A stretch of DNA of 64,000 nt from NCBI GenBank assembly GCA_947471985.1, contig CANIZL010000001.1, positions 1 to 64,000 of the forward strand, in the 5' to 3' direction. The DNA comes from Verrucomicrobiota bacterium. Its GTDB lineage: Bacteria > Verrucomicrobiota > Verrucomicrobiia > Limisphaerales > UBA9464. This document shows positions 8,738 to 17,755 of this stretch, piece after piece. The notes below the pieces were generated by a model. That model was not told where the DNA came from, ran no database searches, and saw only the letters and a program-made list of their open reading frames with translations. The stretch's first letter is position 1, and each line of letters begins with the position of its first letter. The position numbers were made by a program, and so were the translations under genes.

Positions 8738-9556
8738 TCAAAAGATGGGGGAATCCTTGGGGGCTTCGCCGGTGTACCAGCGGTAGTCGACGCCTTCCTT
8801 GGTGTAGGCGATGGAGCTAACGTTACCGGGTGCCCAGATTGTCGCACAGCGGCGATTATGACGGAACCATTCAAATTCCATCTTCTTGCCTGGATAGAGA
8901 CCGGCCAGGTCATACTTCCATTGCGTCAGGCACTCGGCGTAGCCCGGGAATTTTCCCAAGGTATCCGTGGCGCCCTCCATCTTTTGCTCGGCGGAATCCT
9001 GGGCGAAAATCGTCGTTTGTGGACTGCCCAGCGACGAGATCTTGCGCGGTTTCCCGGTGGTCGGGTCGGTGACGGCGAATTGACTGATGCCGATGCTGGA
9101 ATTCAACCACCACTCGGAAGGATAGGTCAGGCCGGTCTCCCGCCATTCATCGACGGTCTTGGCCGTGGGACACCGAAAGGTGCGCCGGGTGCCGCCAAAA
9201 TATTTTAGATACGGTAGAGCCCAGTAGCACAGGGAACGGTCGTTCGCGTTATCGGGATTCAGCAGGACGTCGGACTTCGGCGACGACGTCCATTGACCGT
9301 GATTGAGCACGGACGGGTCGCCGCTGCTGTCCAGATAATAGTGAAACAGGTCCCCGTTGTCCGAGGCGTACAGGGTGGTGCCGATGCCGATTTGGTGCAG
9401 GTTGCTGATGCAAACGGCATGCTGGCCCTTGGACTTGGCGCGGGACAGGGCGGGGAGGAGCATCCCGGCAAGGATGGCGATGATCGCGATTACGACCAGG
9501 AGTTCGATCAGCGTGAAACCGAGGTGGTGTTTCGCCGTGGACTTCCGAAAAGTCAT
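8738..9556 (-). CDS. prepilin-type N-terminal cleavage/methylation domain protein
   Basis: The 272-residue protein has a type IV prepilin signal: a short basic leader ending in G, then [18 protein letters not shown], with cleavage expected between G and F and E at +5 of the mature protein. A globular domain follows with the pattern SKGQHAVCISNLHQIGIG, typical of the very abundant DUF1559-like pseudopilins of Verrucomicrobiota and Planctomycetota. It would be processed by a PilD-type peptidase (not in the window) and displayed at the envelope. Start at ATG 9556; a longer frame exists but lies before the signal. It precedes the lipoprotein gene. Its substrate or partner is unknown. Confidence 0.88.
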   Translation of the reverse strand: MTFRKSTAKHHLGFTLIELLVVIAIIAILAGMLLPALSRAKSKGQHAVCISNLHQIGIGTTLYASDNGDLFHYYLDSSGDPSVLNHGQWTSSPKSDVLLNPDNANDRSLCYWALPYLKYFGGTRRTFRCPTAKTVDEWRETGLTYPSEWWLNSSIGISQFAVTDPTTGKPRKISSLGSPQTTIFAQDSAEQKMEGATDTLGKFPGYAECLTQWKYDLAGLYPGKKMEFEWFRHNRRCATIWAPGNVSSIAYTKEGVDYRWYTGEAPKDSPIF

Positions 9557-9819
9557 GAAACCAGCGTTCGTGCAGCAGTTGTGGTTCGTCAAGCGATGGG
9601 TTGGCAATGGGGTCATCTGGATATGAGAGAGTGGAGAAGTCCGCCAGGCGGGTTGTGTCCTGTTTCGCACCTCGCACCCATCGCACGTCACTTGTCCTGG
9701 AACACTGACAATTGGGCGACAGCGGTGTGTCAATCAGGCGACTGCGATCAGCTTCGTTCGTTGCGGGACTTCGTTGCCCGGGTGAGTGTTGGCCCGCGCA
9801 AATCGATACCGGCGTAGCC

Positions 9820-10767
9820 CTAACTTCCGTTGGCGGCCCCGTTTAGGAGGTAAAGGATCGCCATCCGCACCGCGAGTCCGTTGGTGACCTGCTCGAGGAT
9901 TACGGACTGATTTCCATCCGCGAGCTCGCTCTCCAGTTCCACACCTCGATTGATCGGCCCCGGGTGCATGATCAGGCAATCCGGTTTCAATCGTTTGGCC
10001 CGCGACTGGGTCAGCCCGAAAAGTGAGGCGAATTCGCCAATGTTGGGGAACATGGCACTGCCCTGCCGTTCCTGCTGGATGCGGAGGAAGTTCACCACGT
10101 CGGCGCCGTCCAAAGCTTCCTCGATCCGGTGGGTCACCCGGCAGCCCATACGTTCAAAATGTGCGGGGACCAGCGTGCTGGGGCCGCACAGGGTGACTTC
10201 GGCTCCCAGTCGCGTCAGGGCCCAGATATCCGAGCGGGCGACCCGGCTAAAGAGAATATCCCCGATGATGGAAACCTTCAGCCCTTTCAAGGTGCCATCC
10301 GGCCGCGGCTTGTGCTCACGGATCGTGAAGACGTCGAGGAGCCCCTGGCTGGGATGTTCGTGGGAACCATCGCCGGCATTGATCACATGGGACCGGGCAA
10401 AGCGGGCGAGGAAATGGGGCGCTCCGCTGGCGCTGTGGCGCAGGATGATGAAATCCGCATTCAGCGCCTCCAAATTGCGCACGGTGTCCTTGAGGGTTTC
10501 CCCCTTTTTCAGCGAGGAAACGTTGGCGTCAAAGTTGATGACGTCCGCGCTGAGTCGCAGCGCCGCCAGTTCAAAACTGATCCGCGTGCGGGTGGAGTTT
10601 TCGACAAAGAGGTTGATCACCGTCTTCCCCCGAAGGGCCGGCACTTTCTTGATCTCCCGTTGACCCACGCCCTTGAATTCCCGGGCGGCGTCCAGGAGGG
10701 TGATAATTTCCCCGGCCGACAACGATTGCAGGTCCAGGAGGTGATGGCGGTTCCAAGTGGTGGTCAT
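9820..10767 (-). CDS. pyrB: aspartate carbamoyltransferase, catalytic subunit
   Basis: PyrB condenses carbamoyl phosphate with aspartate, the committed step of pyrimidine synthesis, in the cytoplasm. The 315-residue protein carries the carbamoyl-phosphate signature ENSTRTRISFE (STRTR at 58-62), the HPSQGLLDVFTI segment, and the aspartate-side MHPGPINRGVE, which marks it as an aspartate rather than ornithine transferase. The length is typical of the catalytic chain. It follows pyrR by 38 bp, the usual pyrR-pyrB pair; pyrC and pyrI are not in the window. Regulation by PyrR is likely, but no PyrR-binding attenuator was recognised in the short leader. Confidence 0.97.
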   Translation of the reverse strand: MTTTWNRHHLLDLQSLSAGEIITLLDAAREFKGVGQREIKKVPALRGKTVINLFVENSTRTRISFELAALRLSADVINFDANVSSLKKGETLKDTVRNLEALNADFIILRHSASGAPHFLARFARSHVINAGDGSHEHPSQGLLDVFTIREHKPRPDGTLKGLKVSIIGDILFSRVARSDIWALTRLGAEVTLCGPSTLVPAHFERMGCRVTHRIEEALDGADVVNFLRIQQERQGSAMFPNIGEFASLFGLTQSRAKRLKPDCLIMHPGPINRGVELESELADGNQSVILEQVTNGLAVRMAILYLLNGAANGS

Positions 10768-10805
10768 TGGGGGCGAAGAGGAGGAGGTTCAGTGGGCAAC
10801 CGCAA

Positions 10806-11333
10806 TCAGGCGCGCTCCAGGGTCACGAGATCGTCGGCGCCGTCTTCGCGCCATTGCACATCCACACGCCCGTTGGTAGTGATGGGGCTGCTCACCCCGG
10901 TGAAGTCCGCCTGGATGGGGAGCTCTCGTTGTCCGCGGTCCACCAGCACCGCCAGTTGGACCGCCCGGGGCCGGCCGTAATCATTCAGGGCATCCAAAGC
11001 CGCGCGGGTCGTACGTCCCGTGTACAGGACATCGTCCACCAGAACGACGGTCTTGCCCCCGATGTCGAACGGGATACGGGTTGGATGCATGAGGAGCGGG
11101 CCGCGGGCGTCCAAGTCATCCCGATGCATGGCCACGTCGAGTTCGCCATGCGGCACCGTGTGCCCCCAGAGTCGTTCCAGGATGGGCACCAAGCGGCGGA
11201 TGAAATGATACCCGCCGCGTTGAACCCCGATCAGGGCCACGTCCAGGCCCGCGGGGTTCCGCTCGGCGATTTCGTGGGCGACCCGATCGATGGTTCGACT
11301 CAACTGCAAGTTGTCCAGCAACACCTGCTTCAT
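10806..11333 (-). CDS. pyrR: PyrR bifunctional pyrimidine regulator / uracil phosphoribosyltransferase
   Basis: PyrR senses UMP/PRPP, acts on pyr mRNA attenuation in many bacteria and has weak uracil phosphoribosyltransferase activity. The 175-residue protein has the type I PRTase fold with the PRPP-binding motif VVLVDDVLYTGRTTRAAL (96-113) and the family N-terminus beginning MKQVLLDNLQLSRTIDR. The spacing to pyrB suggests co-transcription. The 76-bp gap upstream to the aldo/keto reductase gene shows no clear antiterminator/terminator pair, so regulation by attenuation here remains open. Confidence 0.95.
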   Translation of the reverse strand: MKQVLLDNLQLSRTIDRVAHEIAERNPAGLDVALIGVQRGGYHFIRRLVPILERLWGHTVPHGELDVAMHRDDLDARGPLLMHPTRIPFDIGGKTVVLVDDVLYTGRTTRAALDALNDYGRPRAVQLAVLVDRGQRELPIQADFTGVSSPITTNGRVDVQWREDGADDLVTLERA

Positions 11334-11409
11334 GCGGCGGGTACAGTGGACAAAGGGACAGGTAACGCCAGTGATCAGTCGCAGTGGATCGCCGATCCGT
11401 CCGGGGGCT

Positions 11410-12591
11410 TCAGGTCTGGCTCAGGCGCTTGACGGGGGCGTCGTGATACCGGGCGTGAGCTTCGTCGAGAATGCCGAGGATCCGGGCGGCGAAGGGGCTC
11501 TTGGTGAGGGCCGTCGCGATGCGGGTGCGGTCGAGTTTCGCGACGTGTTCGCCCGGAAACCAATGGTCGGCATTGCCCAGCATGTTGTAACGAAAACGGG
11601 CCCATTCATCGAGTTCCAAGGGCTGGGCATAGGTCCAAAGACGTAGAATTTCGACGATATTGACCTCCCCGGGGACGTTGAAGTATTCCGGCAGACCGGT
11701 CCACCAACGCTGCATCCAGTCGTGCCCATGGACGCGATGGAGTTCGTCCTGCAGCCGCCGCTCGATCGGGGCCACGGTCGCGGCCGCGGTTTCGTAGTGC
11801 GCCAGACCGGCGACGTGCTCGTCGAAATCGGAGGGCTTGGCGGCACCCAGCGAAAGAGTGTGAATTTCCGGTCGGGCGAGGCAGTACAGATCATTGAACT
11901 GCATGGGCGTGAGCGGCGCGCAGAGCGAGCGCATCTTGGGCAGGCCGAGATAGAGCTTACCGCCCTTGTCATTGGGGCTGATGATGAAGACGCCCATGTC
12001 GCGCTGGGCGGCCTCCGCCACGCAGGTGCGGTTCAGATCATTCACGAAGTACCAGTGCAGGTTCACGTAATCGAACTCGTCCGTGCGAATGGCCGCGGAA
12101 ATGAGGTCGGGGGTGGCGTGGGTGCTGAAGCCGACGGAGCGCACCCGGCCGTCACGCTGCAATTCCCGGCAGACTTCCAGGCAGCCACCGGGGCGCAGAG
12201 TGAAGTCCAGCAGTTCCTGGTTGTTGATGCCATGAAGCGACAACAATTCCACGTGCTCCAGCCCCAGATACTTCATCGAAGTCTCAAAGGTTTCGCGAAA
12301 CTCCCGGGCCGTGGCCTTCGGCATCACCTTGGTCTGGATGATCATTTTTTCCCGGGGCAGCCGCTGCAACACCGGACCCAGTTGCATCTCGGAACTGCCG
12401 TAACCGCGGGCGGTTTCGATATGGTTGATCCCCACTTCCAAGGACCGGTGAATGGTGGCCTCCAGGTTGGCCTGGCCATCCTTGGGCACCTGATCCCAAG
12501 GGATGTCGGACCAGGATTGCTGGTAACGCATCCCGCCGCAGGAAAAGACGGGCATCGCGAGGTTGGTACGACCGAAACGACGATAGTGCAT
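11410..12591 (-). CDS. aldo/keto reductase with degenerate ferredoxin-like tail
   Basis: The protein has 393 residues from ATG 12591. The N-terminal TIM-barrel shows the aldo/keto reductase pattern: YRRFGRTNLAMPVFSCGGMR, HIETARGYGSSEMQLG (catalytic tyrosine region), IIQTKVMPK (lysine) and ELLSLHGINN (histidine). It would reduce a carbonyl with NAD(P)H; the substrate is unknown. The C-terminal region around WTGLPEYFNVPGEVNIVEIL is laid out like the ferredoxin-type tail of iron-sulfur aldo/keto reductases but lacks the clustered cysteines. It sits between glcE and pyrR on the same strand. Confidence 0.88.
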   Translation of the reverse strand: MHYRRFGRTNLAMPVFSCGGMRYQQSWSDIPWDQVPKDGQANLEATIHRSLEVGINHIETARGYGSSEMQLGPVLQRLPREKMIIQTKVMPKATAREFRETFETSMKYLGLEHVELLSLHGINNQELLDFTLRPGGCLEVCRELQRDGRVRSVGFSTHATPDLISAAIRTDEFDYVNLHWYFVNDLNRTCVAEAAQRDMGVFIISPNDKGGKLYLGLPKMRSLCAPLTPMQFNDLYCLARPEIHTLSLGAAKPSDFDEHVAGLAHYETAAATVAPIERRLQDELHRVHGHDWMQRWWTGLPEYFNVPGEVNIVEILRLWTYAQPLELDEWARFRYNMLGNADHWFPGEHVAKLDRTRIATALTKSPFAARILGILDEAHARYHDAPVKRLSQT

Positions 12592-12685
12592 GCCCCAAGA
12601 TGACGCCGGGGGCGGCATTGTCAGGCAACACTCAGCAGATCTGTCCACGGCGGTGCCCGGGATTCGGGCCGCACCTCGAACGGGC

Positions 12686-13771
12686 CTACGGGAACAGATC
12701 CGGGAAGCGGTGTTGGGGGTCCAAGGCGTGCTTTACCGCCGCGTGGATTTGGGTTTCAGATCGCCCGCCCACCCACAGCGGCCCGGCGCCGCGGACCGAG
12801 AGTCCACGGAGTCCCAGGGAACTCCAGTGGGCGTCCAGTGCTTCGTCGGGCGGCCCGCCGGCCAACGAAACGTAGGCCAGATTTCCGCCGGAGCTGAGGT
12901 GGATCCGGGCGTCGTCCTTGGACCGCCGCGCCACGGAGTCCTGGAGCGCCGGAAACTGCTGCGGGTGCAGAATCACTTTTCCCAACCAGCCGTCCGGGTG
13001 GATCCAGCGGAATTCCCGCAAGTCTTCCCAGAATCGTTCCGCCTCGGTCGCCGACAGAATCGCTCCGGGCCAGCGACCCAGAATTTCCTCAGCCAACGCC
13101 GGCAGGGCTGCCTCGGCCGCCGACAAACGGACGTAAACGCCGCCGCCGGGCGGATGATCCAGGGCCTCCGGTTCCCAGCGGCCGCGAGCCAGATCCAGGA
13201 GCAACTGGGTGGCGTGCCCAGCATCGGTAACGTCCAGGCGCAAGGTGCGTGTCGCCGCCGGGCGGGGGAAAACCTTGAAGGTCAGTTCCGCCAGCACCCC
13301 AAAACGTCCGAGACTGCCGACGAAGAACTTGGGGAGATCGAAGCCGGCCGCGTTCTTCACCACCTTGCCGCCGAGCCGGAGCAATCGCCCCGTGCCGTCC
13401 ACGAAGCGCACCCCGAGGATGAAATCCCGCAACCCGCCGTAACGCAGTCGGCCGGGTCCGTTCAAGCCCGACGCGACGGTGCCACCAAGCGTAGCTCCGG
13501 CCGCGAGGAGCAGGGGATCAAAGGGCAGATACTGACCGCGGGCGGCCAGCGCTGCGGCTAATTCGTGAACTGGGGTTCCGGCGCGGGCAGTAAACGTGAA
13601 TTCGTCCGGTTCATACTCGACGATTCCGCGCAGCCCGCGCAGCGAGAGCTTGGGCACATCCACCGCGGTGAGGCGCGGCTTGGTCCCTGCGCCAACGGGT
13701 AAGAGCCGGGGTGTCTGGTGCACGGCGGCCACCAGTTCGTCGAGGGACGTGGGTTCGATCAATTGGCTCAT
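12686..13771 (-). CDS. glcE: glycolate oxidase FAD-binding subunit GlcE
   Basis: The 361-residue protein is a PCMH-type FAD-binding protein with the GlcE pattern: LLPVGAGTKPRL near residue 26, GATLGGTVASGLNGPGRLRY, GLRDFILGVRFVDGTG and KVVKNAAGFDLPKFFVGSLG. GlcE works with GlcD and the iron-sulfur subunit GlcF to oxidise glycolate to glyoxylate and pass electrons to the respiratory chain. ATG 13771 is chosen over a TTG three codons upstream. It follows glcD by 87 bp. GlcF, which normally completes the set, is not found beside the two genes in this window. Confidence 0.93.
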   Translation of the reverse strand: MSQLIEPTSLDELVAAVHQTPRLLPVGAGTKPRLTAVDVPKLSLRGLRGIVEYEPDEFTFTARAGTPVHELAAALAARGQYLPFDPLLLAAGATLGGTVASGLNGPGRLRYGGLRDFILGVRFVDGTGRLLRLGGKVVKNAAGFDLPKFFVGSLGRFGVLAELTFKVFPRPAATRTLRLDVTDAGHATQLLLDLARGRWEPEALDHPPGGGVYVRLSAAEAALPALAEEILGRWPGAILSATEAERFWEDLREFRWIHPDGWLGKVILHPQQFPALQDSVARRSKDDARIHLSSGGNLAYVSLAGGPPDEALDAHWSSLGLRGLSVRGAGPLWVGGRSETQIHAAVKHALDPQHRFPDLFP

Positions 13772-13858
13772 GACCGGCAAGTTCTGCGGGTTCCGGTGCG
13801 GGCGGCTGATCGGCGGCCCGGTGCCCGCCGGGCCGCGAACGAGTGGGTGTTTTCCGGC

Positions 13859-15241
13859 TCAATAATCCAACATCTTGTCCGGATTCAGGATGTGATGTGG
13901 ATCCAGCGCGCGCCGCAGTTCGCGCATCACCCGCATCTGGGCGCTGCCGGCGAACTTGGGCAGGAACGATTTCTTGGCCACCCCAACACCGTGTTCTCCT
14001 GTGATGGTTCCGCCGAGCCGGATGGCTTCCTCGAAAATCTCGTGAAACGCCGCTTCCACCCGGTGCATCTCCTCGTGGTTGCGTTCGTCGGTGAGGAACG
14101 TGGGATGCAGATTGCCGTCGCCCATGTGGCCGAAAGTCCCGACGCGCAGGCGGTACTTTTTGGCGGTTTGCTCCACAAACCGAACCATGCGGGCCAACTC
14201 GCTGCGCGGCACCGTGGCATCCTCCAGAATCGTGGTGGGAGCGACCCGGGCCAGGGCGCTGAAGGCGGAACGGCGGGCGGCGGCGAGTTTGTTCGCTTCG
14301 GCATCGTCCTTGGCGACCCGAACTTCCAGACACCCGTTCCGGCGGGCGATCTCCTCCATCTGCCGGGCTTCGTCGGCCACCTGCGCGGGATGCCCGTCGG
14401 TCTCCATCAACAGCAGGGCTTCGCAATCGGGCAGTCCCACCTTGGCGAAATCCTCCACGCAACGAATCGTCATGCGGTCGAGGAACTCCAACGTGCAGGG
14501 AATGATCTGCGCAGCGATGATGTCGCTGACCGTCTGGGCCGCGGCGTCCATGGCGGAAAACGTCGCCACCATCGTTCGCTTCGAGGCGGGCTTGGGAATC
14601 AATTTCAACAGCACCTGGGTGATCACCCCGAGGGTGCCTTCGCTGCCGATGAACAGATCCTTCAAGGAGTAGCCGGCGACGTCCTTGACGCACTTGTTGC
14701 CGGTGAAGAGGATTTCGCCGTCGGGCAGCACGACTTCCAGTCCCATCACGTAATTGCGCGTGATGCCGTACTTCAATCCGCGCAGGCCTCCGGAGTTTTC
14801 CGCCACGTTGCCGCCGATCGTGCTGATCTTCATCGAGCCGGGATCGGGAGGGTAAAACAAACCGACCGCGGCCGCCGCGTCGGCGATCTGGAGTGTGGTG
14901 ACCCCGGGCTCGGTCAACAGCGTCAGATTGGCCTTATCCACCTCCAAAATGCGGGTCAGCCGCACGGTGCACAGGACCAGGCAACCGGGCGATGGCAGGC
15001 TGCCGCCGCTCAGGCCCGTGCCGGACCCGCGGGTCACGACCGGAATCCGTTCGCGGTGGGCGAGTTTCAACACCGCGGACACTTCTGCCGTGCTGTGTAC
15101 GAAGAGCACCGCTCCGGGCATCTGCTGTAAAGCGGCGGTGCCGTCGAAGGAATACGGAATCAGATCCTCCGTCGCGGTTAGCACGGCGGCGGTTCCCACA
15201 ATACTTCGAAGTTCGTCCAGCAACGCAGGCGTCAGCGGCAT
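13859..15241 (-). CDS. glcD: glycolate oxidase subunit GlcD (FAD-linked oxidase)
   Basis: The 460-residue protein has the FAD-binding PCMH domain (VVTRGSGTGLSGGSLPSPG, STIGGNVAENSGGLRGLKYG, GYSLKDLFIGSEGTLGVIT) and the C-terminal FAD-linked oxidase domain (RVGTFGHMGDGNLHPTFL, GTITGEHGVGVAKKSFL, LDPHHILNPDKML). This is the GlcD/D-lactate dehydrogenase family; the adjacent glcE argues for glycolate oxidase. It acts at the cytoplasmic face of the inner membrane with GlcE/GlcF. It is the first gene of a minus-strand run continuing to pyrB. Substrate choice between glycolate and D-2-hydroxy acids cannot be settled by reading. Confidence 0.94.
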   Translation of the reverse strand: MPLTPALLDELRSIVGTAAVLTATEDLIPYSFDGTAALQQMPGAVLFVHSTAEVSAVLKLAHRERIPVVTRGSGTGLSGGSLPSPGCLVLCTVRLTRILEVDKANLTLLTEPGVTTLQIADAAAAVGLFYPPDPGSMKISTIGGNVAENSGGLRGLKYGITRNYVMGLEVVLPDGEILFTGNKCVKDVAGYSLKDLFIGSEGTLGVITQVLLKLIPKPASKRTMVATFSAMDAAAQTVSDIIAAQIIPCTLEFLDRMTIRCVEDFAKVGLPDCEALLLMETDGHPAQVADEARQMEEIARRNGCLEVRVAKDDAEANKLAAARRSAFSALARVAPTTILEDATVPRSELARMVRFVEQTAKKYRLRVGTFGHMGDGNLHPTFLTDERNHEEMHRVEAAFHEIFEEAIRLGGTITGEHGVGVAKKSFLPKFAGSAQMRVMRELRRALDPHHILNPDKMLDY

Positions 15242-15363
15242 GATTCCATGACGGTGTGGGATGCCGACGCCGGATTCAAGCCGGTGGCGTCAGCTTTCGC
15301 GCGCCGGGTGTCGGATGGAATCCGGCCAACGAGGCGTCCCGGGCGCTGACCTCAACTCCCGCT

Positions 15364-16281
15364 TCAACGCGGAGTGACGGGCAATTCGGGCAACACGACC
15401 GGGGGACCCAGATCAATGCGGGAATTGACGGCCCGTGACGCTTTCAGGTCACCGCCGGTGGCCAGGAAGAATCCGTCGCCGACGGGTCCGCCATCGATGC
15501 GGTTCGGGTCCTCCCATTCCGCGCCCGAGCCGGTGAACCGGGCGCGGGTCAGGGACACCCAGTCGCCCTTGGGCAGGCGCACCCAACCGTTTCGGAAGCG
15601 CGCGCGCCGGGTTTCCTGCACGCTGTGCCCGTCCCGGCGGAAATCCTCCACAAATGAATAGTATCCCTTGAGGGGATCGCCGCCCGTCCGGGTGCGGAAG
15701 GTGGCCAGATGCCACCAGCTTTGCTCCCGGGGTTGCCACACGTAGGCGGAATAGGCGGTCTTGTTGGTTTGCACCTCGCCGCGGATCAGGAAGCGGTTGG
15801 TCTCCCCCAGTTGCCACGGGAAGGGCGCCATGCATTGGCCTCCGGTGCCCTCGCCACCGAAGCGCTTGATGCGGACCCCTGGACCCGTGTGCAGCAGTTC
15901 CACCCGGTCCTCCGTGCGGACCTCCTTCGGATCGTCACCTTTGGTGGGGTCCCAAACGGAAAAGATGACGACCTTATTGGTGGCGGAATCCAGTTGTTGG
16001 ATGCCGAAATACCCGGTGTTCCAGCCGGCGGCCATGAAATACGAGCCGTTGACGGATTGTTCGACGACCATTTCCTGATAGAAGAGTTCGCCCTCGGGTG
16101 CGGGATAACCCAAATGCACGGAACGGGCGGCCCGATACTCCGCGGCGGAGGTTGCCACGGCGGTCAGCAAACCCAATCCGCAGAGCCACGGCTTCCAAAA
16201 GTTGGCCAGGCTTCCCGGTCGCGAGTGATGCGCGGGTGCCGGGCTACGGGATGGTGGCGTCGTCGAGGCGAGCAAACTCAT
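15364..16281 (-). CDS. secreted DUF3472-type protein
   Basis: This exported protein of 305 residues has a long N-terminus followed by a hydrophobic segment (LCGLGLLTAVATSAAEYRA) that looks like a signal peptide cut near AA|E. The mature part contains GSYFMAAGWNTGYFGIQQL and VIFSVWDPTKGDD, the pattern of DUF3472 proteins, which are beta-rich and found next to carbohydrate-active proteins in Verrucomicrobiota and Bacteroidota. The family function is not established; carbohydrate binding is likely. It is transcribed away from the alcohol dehydrogenase gene, and the 153 bp between them should hold both promoters. A start further inside is possible because the first 28 residues are Ser/Pro-rich. 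Confidence 0.72.
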   Translation of the reverse strand: MSLLASTTPPSRSPAPAHHSRPGSLANFWKPWLCGLGLLTAVATSAAEYRAARSVHLGYPAPEGELFYQEMVVEQSVNGSYFMAAGWNTGYFGIQQLDSATNKVVIFSVWDPTKGDDPKEVRTEDRVELLHTGPGVRIKRFGGEGTGGQCMAPFPWQLGETNRFLIRGEVQTNKTAYSAYVWQPREQSWWHLATFRTRTGGDPLKGYYSFVEDFRRDGHSVQETRRARFRNGWVRLPKGDWVSLTRARFTGSGAEWEDPNRIDGGPVGDGFFLATGGDLKASRAVNSRIDLGPPVVLPELPVTPR

Positions 16282-16434
16282 GCGGGACCGATAGCGCCCG
16301 GACTTCGCCCGTCCAAGGCGAGGCGCGGGGTAGGGACGTTTTTGCGGGAACCCGGCGGCGGGTGGTTTGGCCGCGGATTCATTCGCCCCAAGGAGTAGGT
16401 GATTGCCCCGGGAAATCCGCCTACGGTGGCACGC

Positions 16435-17547
16435 ATGAGTCGCAAAAAAGCGCCGGTGATTCCGGAGTTCATGCAGGCCGTGGTTTATCGGGGGATTCAG
16501 GATCTACGATTGGAAACCCTGCCGGTGCCATCGATTCAACGGGGGGAAATCCTGGTGCAGGTGGCGGCGTGTGGGGTTTGTCCCACCGACATTAAGAAGA
16601 TCCAGCAAGGCACCCTGCCGGGCCCGCGGGTTTACGGGCATGAGACGGCGGGAACGATTGTTCAAGTGGGCGACGCGGTGCAGGGATTTCGCGTGGGCGA
16701 GCGGGTGGGGCTGCATCATCACGTGCCGTGTTTGAAGTGTCACTATTGCCTTCACCGGGCCTTTGCCCAATGCGAGACCTACCGGCGCACAGGGATCACG
16801 GCGGGATTTGAACCGGCCGGGGGCGGCTACGCCGAATATGTCCGGGTAATGGATTTCTGTCTGCCGGGAGTGGTCCGCATTCCGCGCCAGAATTCGTTTC
16901 AGGAAGGGGCGATGCTGGAACCGGTCAACACGGTCCTCAAAGGCATTGAAATGCTGCCGCTGCTGCCGAATGACGTGGTGCTCGTGGCGGGCGCCGGACC
17001 GATCGGCTTGCTGTTCATTCAATTGCTGACCCTGCGCGGTATTCAGGTGATCGCCACCGATCTGCTGCCCACCCGACGCGAGCGGGCGGTCGCGGCCGGG
17101 GCGCGTCATGTGCTCGACGGCGCGCGACCGGACCTGGTGGATGAGCTGCGTCGACTCAGCAGCGGGCGGGGGCTCGATGCCGCCGTCGTTTGTGTGCCCG
17201 TGGACGCGGTGGTCAGCCAATCGCAGGCGGCGTTGCGCGGTGGTGGAACCGTCCTGCTGTTTGCCCACACCGTTCGCGGGAAAACAGCGCCGATGGATCT
17301 CGGTGTGATCTGTGTGGACGAGAAGACCCTGGCGGGCAGTTACAGCGCCGACTTCACGCTGCAACGGCAGGTCGCCCGACTGGTCTTCTCGCGCAAGTTG
17401 GATGTCCGGCCGCTGATCACCCACACCTTCCCGCTGGCCCGGACGGCGGAGGCGGTTGCCCTGGCGGCTTCACCCTTGCCGGATTCGCTGAAGATTATTG
17501 TGGAAAACACCCACACCCCGAGCCACACGAATGGCTCGGCGGAGTGA
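16435..17547 (+). CDS. zinc-dependent alcohol dehydrogenase (MDR superfamily)
   Basis: This 370-residue medium-chain dehydrogenase has the catalytic zinc ligands in AACGVCPTDIKK (Cys) and YGHETAG (His-Glu), the structural zinc cysteines in PCLKCHYCLHRAFAQC, and the Rossmann loop VLVAGAGPIGLLFIQLL. It resembles the sorbitol/L-threonine 3-dehydrogenase branch and would oxidise a polyol or secondary alcohol with NAD(P). The ATG at 16435 is preferred to an upstream in-frame GTG at 16399 because it begins MSRKKAPVIPEFMQAVVY, close to the family start. Its last 53 bp overlap the end of the convergent FmdB-like gene. The substrate is unknown. Confidence 0.92.
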   Translation: MSRKKAPVIPEFMQAVVYRGIQDLRLETLPVPSIQRGEILVQVAACGVCPTDIKKIQQGTLPGPRVYGHETAGTIVQVGDAVQGFRVGERVGLHHHVPCLKCHYCLHRAFAQCETYRRTGITAGFEPAGGGYAEYVRVMDFCLPGVVRIPRQNSFQEGAMLEPVNTVLKGIEMLPLLPNDVVLVAGAGPIGLLFIQLLTLRGIQVIATDLLPTRRERAVAAGARHVLDGARPDLVDELRRLSSGRGLDAAVVCVPVDAVVSQSQAALRGGGTVLLFAHTVRGKTAPMDLGVICVDEKTLAGSYSADFTLQRQVARLVFSRKLDVRPLITHTFPLARTAEAVALAASPLPDSLKIIVENTHTPSHTNGSAE

Positions 17548-17755
17548 CGGCACAGGAACCGTCGGAGCAATCGCTGCCGCCCACGCCGTCGCCTTTGACC
17601 ATCAGCCCGTAGCCACCGGAGATGACGCGCCGGACGGGTTGACCGGACTGCGGATCCCGGGTCAAGGCGGGCTCGCTCATGGACTGTTTGACTTCAAAAC
17701 GCCGCACCGGTTGATCGGGCAGCGGCGGGATGGTTTCGTAAACGTAAACGGGCAT
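17495..17755 (-). CDS. FmdB-like small protein, zinc ribbon degenerate, Cys-rich tail
   Basis: The 86-residue protein starts MPVYVYETIPPLPDQPVRRF and continues VKQSMSEPALTRDPQSGQ, which follows the FmdB regulatory-protein layout (MPxYxYxC...F...Q.M.EP...) but has none of the two CxxC pairs of a normal zinc ribbon. Instead the C-terminus is Cys/Gly-rich, with SDCSDGSCAV and HSCGSGCGCFPQ, six cysteines in the last 26 residues, which could bind a metal. It overlaps the convergent alcohol dehydrogenase gene by 53 bp. A canonical FmdB paralogue lies at 19963-20208, on the other side of the DUF4175-like gene. Function is unknown. Confidence 0.72.
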   Translation of the reverse strand: MPVYVYETIPPLPDQPVRRFEVKQSMSEPALTRDPQSGQPVRRVISGGYGLMVKGDGVGGSDCSDGSCAVTPPSHSCGSGCGCFPQ

